A DNA stretch of 52,608 bases, taken from the NCBI GenBank assembly GCA_034096865.1, contig JAWQFJ010002802.1, forward strand, positions 177,425 to 230,032. Reading direction: 5' to 3'. Positions 23,171-32,817 of this stretch are shown one piece after another. This stretch comes from Theodoxus fluviatilis (lineage: Eukaryota > Mollusca > Gastropoda > Cycloneritida > Neritidae). Both the position numbers and the translations under genes were made by a program. The number at the start of each line of letters is the position of its first letter. Position 1 is the stretch's first letter. The notes under the pieces were generated by a model. That model was given only the letters and a program-made list of their open reading frames with translations. It was not told where the DNA came from and ran no database searches.

Positions 23171-24317
23171 TCACGCGCACATTCCCGTACTGCTCAGGAA
23201 AATGTAAACAAATTGATCGACAATGAAATATTGCTTCATTACGCTCAAACTAAGTATCTTAGATTACGAAACTAATACACTATTTTCTTTCAGTTTTCCA
23301 ATTAATTAAATACAGATTATCCAAAAAGACAATACTATATGAAAACACGATTATTACTAGCCCACTGTAGCTTTCATTCTACCGGAAGTGAAAATCCCAC
23401 GAACGTCAAAACGTCACGAGAGGCCAAATTACAGATCGCGTCAAAACTGCAGAAGCTGGCGGCCCCCGTTAGTGTCTTTGGTCAGACATACTCGTTTCCG
23501 TAACAGTTTGATGAAAGTACGTGAATGTTGTATATCAAGGAACGTTTCGTGCCCATGTAATGAACAGTTTCTTTACAGTCTCCAGGTAGACAACACGTTT
23601 TAAACTATGCTGGCGGTTACAGTGGGTTTCGAAAATGTAGAGTTGATGCTGCGATTCTTTTATTTCAATTCTCTTCTGTACCAAATCTTCACATGAACAG
23701 TTGGGCACCGTTGTTTCGTGAGATGGAGCTGCATGGGTGAGGTGGTCCTGGGATGGGGAGATCGAGGAGGTCAACGATAACGACTTATGAGTTGATTACA
23801 TAAGTAATCAACTCATAAATTACTGTCCATGACGAGACATTCAACAGACTGGCAACTGCGCTAGAAAGTAGTCTGAATGGATGACTCAGCTATGTGAGCC
23901 GATTTGTTTTGGCTGCAATGGTTTGTAGACCACGGCTGCAGCGACTTGCATACTCACTGTCATTACTGAAGTCATATAATTGTGATGCTCCTGGACGTTT
24001 CAGACACAAACATGTGTTTGAGCTGCATTAAAAAAGGTTTTATGTCTCGATGTGTGAGATTGGGTTTAGGGACAAGGGTGGGTGGTGGTAAGGAGTCACA
24101 AAAGCATTAAAATCTCCTTTCCCATGATTACTTCTTGCGTCCCATGAAAACGGAGCGAACTGGGCCGGAAATGATCGATACATCGAGACTGCAGCATGCC
24201 ATTGAGCTTCTGATTGCTGCCACCTTTTGTCAGCATCTACCACTCTGGAGCTATCTGATGATCCAGAGGGTGGATACGCACGCAAACTCTACGGATATGT
24301 GTATATTATTATTCTTA
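23171..24317. other. Unassigned DNA with perfect hairpin
   Basis: No recognisable gene. TTATGAGTTGATTAC (23785-23799) is followed by a 4-nt loop and its exact complement (23804-23818). The rest shows no repeats. Confidence 0.4.
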
Positions 24318-24458
24318 GGGATGGATGGATGGATGGATGGATGGATGGATGGATGGATAGATGGATCAATGGATGGATGGATAGATGGATCAATGGATGG
24401 ATGGATAGATGGATCAATGGATGGATGGACAGATGGATCAATGGATGGATGGATGGTG
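24318..24458. repeat. (GGAT)n with 24-bp higher-order unit
   Basis: GGATG repeats in which ATAGATGGATCAATGG recurs every 24 bp (24357, 24381, 24405, and as ACAG at 24429). Resulting Trp/Met/Asp/Gly and Ile/His/Pro/Ser frames are artefacts. The same GGAT motif marks LINE 3' ends near 6150. Confidence 0.95.
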
Positions 24459-25215
24459 TTTAATAGGTATCTTGAAAGGGAAGTGCTGATAGTGAATAGT
24501 ACAAGTGGTATGTTCCCATTTTTTTTTAAGCGATAAGTATAATGAATGGCGCAGAGGACCATTTCAGAAAGAAAGAGCTGACAGGGGACACTGACGTGAA
24601 CATTTCAACCACTTTATTAACGGAAACTATACATTATAATCTGAATGAAAACTCAGATGTTATGCCGATATAAACTAGAAAAAAAACAAAAACGAACGTC
24701 ATCGCTTGGAAGTAATATTTACATGCATGGTTGTCTAAACGACAGTCAGTAACAAGAATACAATTTGCAATATGGATTTGTTGTCTTGAGTCAGATGTAA
24801 GAGACTAGGAAAAATGGGGCTGCCTTCTTTTAGCGATTGATGGGCAAAACGGACAAAATAGGCGATTCCAATACGGCCGATGCGTTCCATCATTAACATA
24901 TTAAGGGAAATTTTGTTAAATAATGTAACTTCTTTATGTATAAGCCTGAAGCCATTTCATCAAATATTGTTAACTGAATTGACATCACCATGCATTCTGC
25001 TATCGCAACTGACAGGAATTTTGTAATTTCTCGCGAGACCCATGAGCAAAAGCAAATCTTCACCGTGTCCCACTTTTATAGTCGCTACATGAACAAATCA
25101 AACTTGCAGCCTAAACATTTTAAAGACCAAATGGGGAAAATCATTGTTTTCAAATTAAAACTCACCCAGTATCATTTACAACATTTCACATAGTTCATTT
25201 AAGACCCAAAAATAT
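24459..25215. other. Unassigned DNA
   Basis: No gene recognised. CACTTTATTAACGG near 24611 reads AATAAA on the minus strand and could be a 3' processing signal for a minus-strand gene, but no upstream exon was identified. Confidence 0.3.
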
Positions 25216-26081
25216 ACAAGAAGGGCAAAGCCCATACGACTCACATGCTTGACCTTGACCTTTGCATGACCTTGACCTTCAGGTGACCTTCAAGGTCAAG
25301 GCCAATCAACTACACCTAGCAATGACATCATACACTAAACTAAGACATGCTTTACACATTTTTCCTACCAAAATACATGTGACCTTGACCCAAGGTCAAG
25401 GTCATCCAAGGTCATGCAACACAAAGCTGTTAATTCAAGACATAGGGAGCACAATGGTGCTTATTGACACTTTCTACCATGAGATATAGTCACTTTTAGT
25501 GGTTCACTACACCATTTTGGTCACATTTCATAAGGGTCAAAATGACCTTGACCTTGATGATATGTGACCAAATGTGTCTCATGATGAAAGTATAACATGT
25601 GTACTACAATGTTATGAAGTTTGGAACAGTTATCTTCCATAGTTCAGGGGCAAGGGTGCTTCAAAATATGTATACAATCCAACTTTGAAGAGCTCCTGTG
25701 ACCTTGACCTTGAAGCAAGGTCAACCAAACTGGTATTAAAAGATAGGGCTTACTTTGCCCTATATACCATATATAGGTCAGGTATCCAATCTCCAAAACT
25801 TCAGAGAAAATTGAGAAAATGTGAAAATGACTGTTTTTTAGACAACATTTATGGCCCCTGCGACCTTGGCCTTGAAGCAATGTCAAGTCACTATTTATGT
25901 TTTTTTAGGCCTTGTCATCATATACCACCATGCCACATTTGGTATTGATAGACTTAATAATCTCTGAGAAAAATCCAACGTTAAAGTTTTCGGACGCCCG
26001 GACGCCCGGACGCCCGGACGCCCGGACGGACGAAACGGGTGACTACATAGACTCACTTTTGCTTCGCATGTGAGTCAAAAA
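25216..26081 (+). mobile_element. GACCTTGACC element, copy E
   Basis: 866 bp, intact ends. It shows the internal palindrome clearly: TGACCTTGACC at 25380-25390 and its complement GGTCAAGGTCA at 25394-25404, followed by a further CAAGGTCA. The GGACGCCC microsatellite spans about 25990-26030. Confidence 0.87.
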
Positions 26082-26359
26082 TTGCATCAACGATGAGCTT
26101 GTTAAATTCATGAAAGCAAATGATACAAATATGGAACACCGAATTCGTTATGAAAATGAGACCGAAGTCTTTTCGTCATTGTGAAAATAAAAATATTGAG
26201 GTCATGGATGTTTGAAAGAAAAGTACACCAGGTCGACAGGCACATATTTTGTCGGTGATAGACTATATTTAAAGCCATGGTAACTGCTGTCACATGCACA
26301 TTGGAAGACACATCTGAACCAAGGCAAATCTCTACTTGACAAGACTATTAGTTATTAAT
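26082..26359. other. Unassigned spacer
   Basis: Spacer between copies E and F; no gene seen. Confidence 0.35.
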
Positions 26360-27563
26360 ACAAGAAGGGCCCATACGACTCACATGTTTGACCTTGACCT
26401 TTACATGACCTTGACCTTTACATGACCTTGACCTACGTGTGACATTCAAGGTCAAGGTCAAACAACTAAACCTAGCAATGACGTCATACACTAAGAACTG
26501 CTTTACACATTTTTCCTACCAAAATACATGTGACCTTGACCCAAGGTCAAGGTCATCCAAGGTCATGCAATACAAAGCTGTTAATTCAAGACATAGGAAG
26601 CACATTGGTGCTTATTGGCACTTTCTACCATGAGATATGGGCAATTTTAGTGGTTCACTACCCCATTTTGGTCACATTTCATAAGGGTCAAAGTGACCTT
26701 GACCTTGATGATATGTGACCAAATGTGTCTCATGATGAAAGTATAACATGTGTACTACAATGTTATGAAGTTTGGAAGAGTTATCTTCTATAGTTCAGGG
26801 TCAAGGTCACTTCAAAATATGTATACAATCAAACTTTGAAGAGTTCCTGTGACCTTGACCTTGAAGCAAGGTCAAGTCACTGTGTACGTTTTTGTACGCC
26901 TTGTCATCCTACACATTCATGCCAAATTGGGTGTTGATAGACTTAATAGTCTCCGAGAAAAATCCAACGTTAAAGTTTTTTACGGATTAAAGGACGCCCT
27001 GACGCCCGGTCTGCCCAGACGCCAGGACGGACGCCTGGACGCCCGGACGGACGACACGGGTGACCTAGTATAAAAGTATAACATGTGTACTACAATGTTA
27101 TGAAGTTTGGAAAAGTTATCTTTCATAGTTCAGGGTCAAGGTCACTTCAAAATATGTATACAATCCAACTTTAAAGAGCTCCTGTGACCTTGACCTTGAA
27201 ACAAGGTCAATCAAACTGGTATCAAAAAATAGGGATTACGTTGCCCTATACACCATATATAGGTCAGGTATCCAATCTTAAAAAATTCAGAGAAAATTGG
27301 GAAAATGTGAAAAATGGCTGTTTTTTATACAACATTTACGGCCCCTGCGACCTTGACCTTGAAGCAAGGGCAAGTCACTATGTATGTTTTTTGAGGCCTT
27401 GTTATCATACACCATCATGCCAAATTGGGTGTTGATAGACTTAATAGTCTCCGAGAAAAATCCAACGTTAAAGTTTTTCACGGACGCCCGGACGCCCGGA
27501 CGCCCGGACGGACGACACGGGTGAGTACATAGACTCACTTTTGCTTCGCATGTGAGTCAAAAA
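26360..27563 (+). mobile_element. GACCTTGACC element, copy F, two modules
   Basis: 1204 bp. The left hairpin is damaged (GGGCCC instead of GGGCAAAGCCC). The 3' core occurs twice, about 26790-27060 and 27120-27535, joined by GACCTAGTATAAAAGTATAAC, so this copy sits between the single-module copies and the three-module copy C. Confidence 0.85.
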
Positions 27564-28001
27564 TCATTTTCACTTTTCCAAATCTTTCCACCCAATGGGT
27601 GATTACAAAAACTATTATACCACCATCAACTGACAACTTGGTCATTATCAGCAAGTTCCTCTATGGCAAAGGTCTGCAAGCCCCAGCCAAACTCTAGAGA
27701 CCACGCAGCATGTGGCATGACAAAGCTGGGCTTAGGTTGCTGGAACAGTTTTTCAGTAAATGCCATGCACAGTCCTCATGCAGCCGAGTCCTACTTTTCT
27801 CTGCAGTTAGAGTACATAACATGAAAGTTATCTTTTAAAATTATGTGCAATAAAAACATGGTAATAGTATTAGTATTGAAAGCTGAATAACATAGTGGTT
27901 GAAAACTAAGATTTCAGTCTGGTTATCTCAAGCAAGGTCACACCATGTGAATTTGTGAGACTGGTCACACATGTGAATTTGTGAGACTGGCACTCACTCA
28001 C
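27564..28001. other. Intron-like DNA 3' of the DDB1 exon
   Basis: Would be intron on the minus strand. It starts with the donor GTGAGT (28001-27996) and includes a duplicated 26/27-bp unit (GTGAATTTGTGAGACTGG, 27936-27989) just after it. No following DDB1 exon was found down to the window start. Confidence 0.4.
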
Positions 28002-28166
28002 CCTCTGTGTAGTGGAAGATGAGGATTCGACCAGCCTTGGGCTCTGCCTCTTCAGGGTGGACGAGGGCGGTGCCCACAATGTAGTAGGTGTTGGGGTCCT
28101 CACCCAGCTTGCCCGAGATGAGACTGGTAGCGTACTCACTAGGCATCAGCTGGTGTGCCACCAGCA
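28002..28166 (-). CDS. DDB1: DDB1 internal exon (partial gene)
   Basis: On the minus strand a TATGCAG acceptor (AG at 28168-28167) opens a 165-bp exon ending before a GTGAGT donor. In the middle frame it reads with no stop, including [20 protein letters not shown] and [18 protein letters not shown]. This closely matches DDB1, the WD-like triple-propeller adaptor of CUL4 ubiquitin ligases and a DNA-damage sensor in nucleotide excision repair. The segment lies roughly two-thirds to three-quarters along the 1140-residue protein, in the third propeller (BPC). Both flanking introns are phase 1 (two bases complete a codon at the start, one base opens a codon at the end). No other DDB1 exon was recognised, so it is either one exon of a gene with very large transposon-filled introns or a stray exon copy. 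Confidence 0.85.
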
Positions 28167-28551
28167 CTGCATAGAGACAAGGTCATCAGTGATCATCGCC
28201 GCCAAGTATTGAGAGAATTCATCCAAAGTTTAAATATCAGGTGAACGAGACAAACACTATGGGAACCTCACGAAGTTTACTTATAAATACTACGGGACAT
28301 TGCAGGACTAGAATGAACAAATCCAGAAGATTTTGTAATACTATAGGTATTATCTTCTTCACATTCCAATGAAATGCTGACTCATTTCTGCAGCAAGGGC
28401 TACTAAGTGTGTCATGCCAGTTCAGGCATGGAGATGTACAGGTACACCATGCTGCAGGTGACATTGTGCCTGCAAGCTGCGGGCAACTTTACATGGCAAT
28501 AAATCAAGGCATGTAAAAAACTCAGTGCATCAAGTCAGTCTCAATTTCATA
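28167..28551. other. Intron-like DNA 5' of the DDB1 exon
   Basis: Precedes the DDB1 exon on the minus strand. No exon seen. Confidence 0.35.
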
Positions 28552-29260
28552 ACAAGAAGGGCAAAGCCCATACGACTCACATGCTTGACCTTGACCTTTA
28601 TATGACCTTGACCTAGGAAGCACAATGGTGCTTATTGGCACTTTCTACCATGAGATATAGTCACTTTTAGTGGTTCACCACCCCATTTTGGTCACATTTC
28701 ATAAGGGTCAAAGTGACCTTGACCTTGATGATATGTGACCAAATGTGTCTCATGATGAAAGTATAACATGTGCCCCACATAATTATTAAGTTTGAAACAG
28801 TTATCTTCCATAGTTCAGGGTCAAGGTCACTTCAAAATATGTATACAATCAAACTTTGAAGAGCTCCTGTGACCTTGACCTTGAAGCAAGGTCAACTAAA
28901 CTGGTATCAAAAGATAGGGCTTGTTTTGACCTATATACCACTTGTAGCTAAGGTCGCCATTCTCAATAACGTGGGAGAAAATTGGGAAAATGTGAAAAAT
29001 GACTGTTTTTGAGACCTCATTTATGGCTCCTGTGACCTTGACCTTGAAGCAAGGTCAAGTCACTATGTATGTTTTTTGAGGCCTTGTCATCATACACCAT
29101 CATGCCACATTTGGTGTTGATAGACTTAATAGTCTCCGAGAAAAAGCCAACGTTTAAGTTTTTTACGGACGCCCGGACGGACGGACGGACGGACGCCCGG
29201 ACGGACGGACGACACGGCTCAGTACATAGACTCACTTTTGCTTCGCATGTGAGTCAAAAA
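28552..29260 (+). mobile_element. GACCTTGACC element, copy G, subfamily 2
   Basis: 709 bp. An internal deletion joins TATGACCTTGACC directly to TAGGAAGCACAATGG (near 28614), removing the left-central palindrome. The central core differs from most copies (CTTGTAGCTAAGGTCGCCATT, then AACGTGGGAG) and the microsatellite is GGAC-based (about 29165-29212). These features are shared with copy I only. Confidence 0.85.
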
Positions 29261-29536
29261 GCATCTGCAAGGGCAAAGCCTGGCTCCATTTCACATGAGC
29301 GTTCCATAAAGTGATACTCAACCCTAGTTGTCTTTCCCTTACTGCCCCTTGCAGCCCAGAAAACTTGCTGGGTGGCTCTTCTGTTTATGTAAGGCCCCAA
29401 AAAATTGTTGTTCTTACAGTAACGTAGCCAGATAAAATAGGGTTGGTAGGTGGCCCTGAACTTTTAAAAACACTTTTTTAATAGGAGAGGCCAGATTGGA
29501 ACATAAATAATTTCTCTTTCACTCAAAACACAAAAA
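29261..29536. other. Unassigned spacer
   Basis: Spacer between copies G and H; no exon recognised. Confidence 0.35.
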
Positions 29537-30370
29537 ACAAGAAGGGCAAAGCCCATACGACTCACATGCTTGACCTTGACCTTTATATGACCTTGACCTT
29601 CAGGTGACATTCAAGGTCAAGGTCAAACAACTAAACCTACCAATGACATCATACACTAAGAAATGCTTTACACATTTTTCCTACCAAAATACATGTGACC
29701 TTGACCCAAGGTCAAGGTCATCCAAGGTCATGCAACACAAAGCTGTTAATTCAAGACATAGGATGCACAATGGTGCTTATTGACACTTTCTACCATGAGA
29801 TATGGTCACTTTTAGTGGTTCACTACCCCATTTTGGTCACATTTCATAAGGGTCAAAGTGACCTTGACCTTGATGATATGTGACCAAATGTGTCTCATGA
29901 TGAAAGTATAACATGTGCCCCACATAATTATTAAGTTTGACACAGTTATCTTCCATAGTTCAGGGTCAGGGTCACTTCAAAATATGTATACAATCCAACT
30001 TTGAAGAGCTCCTGTGACCTTGACCTTGAAGCAAGGTCAACCAAACTGGTATCAAAAGATAGGGATTTGCCCTATACACCATATATAGGTCAGGTATCCA
30101 ATCTCAAAAACTTCAGAGAAAATTGAGAAAATGTGAAATGTGACTGTTTTTTAGACAACATTTATGGCTCCTGCGACCTTGACCTTGAAGCAAGGACAAG
30201 TCACTATGTATGTTTTTTTAGGCCTTGTCATCATACACCATCATGCCACATTTGGTATTGATAGACTTAATAGTCTCAGAGAAAAATCCAACGTTAAAGT
30301 TTTCGGACGCCCGGACGGACGAAAAGGATGAGTACATAGACTCACTTTTGCTTCGCATGTGAGTCAAAAA
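29537..30370 (+). mobile_element. GACCTTGACC element, copy H
   Basis: 834 bp with intact ends. The microsatellite has contracted to barely one unit (GGACGCCCGGACGGACG, about 30305-30321), the shortest here. Confidence 0.86.
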
Positions 30371-30455
30371 CCACATAAATAGTGGCTTCTCCAAGTGTTC
30401 ACAAGGAAGGGATGATGGGACAACACACAATTTGTTGATTATCACTGATTTCTTT

Positions 30456-30486
<31 letters not shown>

Positions 30487-31223
30487 ACTCACACATACAC
30501 ACACACTTTTTGCGTGATCGAAAAAATGTTCAGGATCGGCTGGGGAAAAAAAACGATCAGTTGGATTACCGTGACCACAACTTTTTTTTCTTTGGCCTCA
30601 TCATACTTTAAAAACTTTAGTGACCATGAGAAAAACAAGCAACTTTGCCCCACTTGACTGCTAAATTTTGAAGAATGATACTTAAATAAACCCAGGTTCT
30701 TCCCATCCTTGGGATAGAACCACTGTACTGCGCCTCGCACATTGTCCAACCCTAAAGCATGCTCGCCTATCTCCACCTGTCAAAAGACGGTTTCAACAAG
30801 TGAGTAGTGCCTGAGAGGCTGACCGTGTAACCGTGTACTCATGCAAGAGAGGAAAGCACTGAGAGGACGAAATGAAGCAGCTGGGGCATATTTGATGGCT
30901 ATCTAGGTTAGGAAGTTGCAGCCAAGGGCAAAGTAAGGCAGCATGGGACTTTACATGTCAATCACCTCACTTAAGCCTTGGACTCCCAAAACTATTATTA
31001 ACTTACATACAAAAATATATGTAAAAGGCCTGTACATAAAATGTAGAAAGTAACATAGAACCCATATAAATACTAATGTATACATTTACTTGAATGAGAA
31101 TGATGGGGAAATCCAGCAATAACAATGTCAAGGTCATCGAGGGTAAATAACTCATCATTAAGGTGGGATAACTTTCATTTTGTGTTCATTTTTACACCTA
31201 AGGTCACCTAAGGTGAAAAAATA
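30371..31223. other. Unassigned, with CA repeat and weak exon candidate
   Basis: A short (CA)n lies at 30455-30506. On the minus strand TTTTGACAG ends at 30779 and an open stretch follows (VEIGEHALGLDNVRGAVQWF…), which looks exon-like but matches no family I recognise and lacks a clear donor. Two isolated AGGTCA-type motifs sit at 31128-31138 and 31200-31214, just before copy I. Confidence 0.3.
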
Positions 31224-32088
31224 ACAAGAAGGGCAAAGCCCATACGACTCACATGCTTGACCTTGACCTTTATATGACCTTGACCTTCAGATGACCTTCA
31301 AGGTCAAGGTCAAACAACTAAACATACCAATGACATCATACACAAAGAAATGCTTTACACATTTTTCCTACCAAAATACATGTGACCTTGACCCAAGGTC
31401 AAAGTCATCCAAGGTCATGCAACACAAAGCTGTTAATTCAAGACATAGGAAGCACAATGGTGCTTATTGGCACTTTCTACCATGAGATATAGTCACTTTT
31501 AGTGGTTCACTACCCCATTTTGGTCACATTTCATAAGGGTCAAAGTGACCTTGACCTTGATGATATGTGACCAAATGTGTCTCATGATGAAATTATAACA
31601 TGTTCCCCACATAATTATTAAGTTTGAAACAGTTATCTTCCATAGTTCAGGGTCAAGGTCACTTCAAAATATGTATACAATCCAACTTTGAAGAGCTCCT
31701 GTGACCTTGACCTTGAAGCAAGGTCAACCAAACTGGTATCAAAAGATAGGGCTTGTTTTGACCTATATACCACTTGTAGCTAAGGTCGCCATTCTCAATA
31801 ACGTGGGAGAAAATTGGGAAAATGTGAAAAATGACTGTTTTTGAGACCACATTTATGGCTCCTGTGACCTTGACCTTGAAGCAAGGTCAAGTCACTATGT
31901 ATGTTTTTTGAGGCCTTGTCATCATACACCATCATGCTACATTTGGTGTTGATAGACTTAATAGTCTCCGAGAAAAATCCAACGTTTAAGTTTTTTACGC
32001 CCGGACGGACGGACGGACGGACGCCCGGACGGACGGACGACACGGCTCAGTACATAGACTCACTTTTGCTTCGCATGTGAGTCAAAAA
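31224..32088 (+). mobile_element. GACCTTGACC element, copy I, subfamily 2
   Basis: 865 bp. Carries the same alternative core as copy G (CTTGTAGCTAAGGTCGCCATT, AACGTGGGAG) and a GGAC microsatellite, but keeps the left-central palindrome that G lost. Ends are intact. Confidence 0.86.
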
Positions 32089-32490
32089 GCGGAGGAAAAG
32101 GGGAGGGGACAGAGGGGAGCAGGAGGAAGAAGGGATGGCCGTGGGGTGGGGAAAGAAAGCACTGGTTAATGTCATCCACATCTCTTCTGGAGGGCCTCTC
32201 AGAGGTCAGTCAAATAATAAACACGTTATGAGCACTAAAGATGTGCTGCGGTTTCGTACAAGGAAATATACACGTCAGAATATATCGTGGGAGGACTACA
32301 TATATTTATCTCCTAGGAATGCTAGAGGTACCACCTTCAAAAGCATTGCCAAGAGGTCCATGCACAACAGCAGATGCAGAAGCATCAGTCTTATGCAGAT
32401 ATACTTGTCAGCTTTTGTTTTTTTCAGTCATAATTCAGTTGCTGTCTTCATAGTAGAGCTAACTGACTTTGGCTTCATAGTAGAGCTAAC
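32089..32490. other. 3' flank of the tetraspanin gene
   Basis: Presumed 3' untranslated and downstream DNA of the minus-strand tetraspanin. From 32490 down to 32428 the frame continues past the stop with more repeat-like codons and a second in-frame TGA at 32428-32430. Confidence 0.45.
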
Positions 32491-32817
32491 TCACTTTTCC
32501 ATTTCGGCATCTTCTTTTTTGTTGATTGCAGCTTCGTATCCTTCCTCCACTGACTTTGGCTTCTCAATAGAGCCCACTGACTTTTCCATTTCGGCATCTT
32601 CTTCTTTGTTGATTGCAGCTCCGTATCCTTCCTCCACTGGCTTTGGCTTCATAGTAGAGCTAACTGACTTTTCCATTTCGGCATCTTCTTTCTTGATTGC
32701 AGCTTCGTATCCTTCCTCCACTTCCTCCGGTCTTAGCGGCATCGTTATTATTGCCGTGGTCTCGGGGTGAACGATAAACCGTTGGTAGTATCTTATCATC
32801 AAGATAAGCCCGGGAAT
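32491..32817 (-). CDS. Tetraspanin, last exon with repeated tail
   Basis: A pyrimidine-rich CTACTCTTTCAG acceptor (AG at 32819-32818) opens this exon in phase 0, matching the phase-0 donor of the upstream exon. Its 108 codons begin IPGLILMIRYYQRFI, which completes the fourth membrane helix. The cytoplasmic tail then carries three 28-29-residue repeats with VEEGY(E/G)AAI and DAEMEK as conserved cores; the third is cut short by TGA at 32491-32493. At that position the two earlier repeats have TCA (Ser). The tail is charged and low-complexity, unlike the short tails of most tetraspanins. Joined to the upstream exon the product is about 367 residues. Confidence 0.8.
   Translation of the reverse strand: MPGLILMIRYYQRFIVHPETTAIITMPLRPEEVEEGYEAAIKKEDAEMEKSVSSTMKPKPVEEGYGAAINKEEDAEMEKSVGSIEKPKSVEEGYEAAINKKEDAEMEK

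Noticed and set aside
27906..28139. 77-codon minus frame over the DDB1 exon as its own gene
   Set aside because: It is a shadow frame; the DDB1 match lies in another frame bounded by real splice sites.
30489..30776. Minus-strand frame (VEIGEHALGLDNVRGAVQWF…) as an upstream DDB1 exon
   Set aside because: It has an acceptor-like start but no DDB1 resemblance and no donor; kept only as a weak unassigned candidate.
2714..32088. A CRISPR-like or satellite array reading of the regularly repeated 850-bp sequences
   Set aside because: Copies are separated by unrelated DNA of irregular length, have defined ends, and one sits inside a Gypsy frame, so they are dispersed transposable elements.
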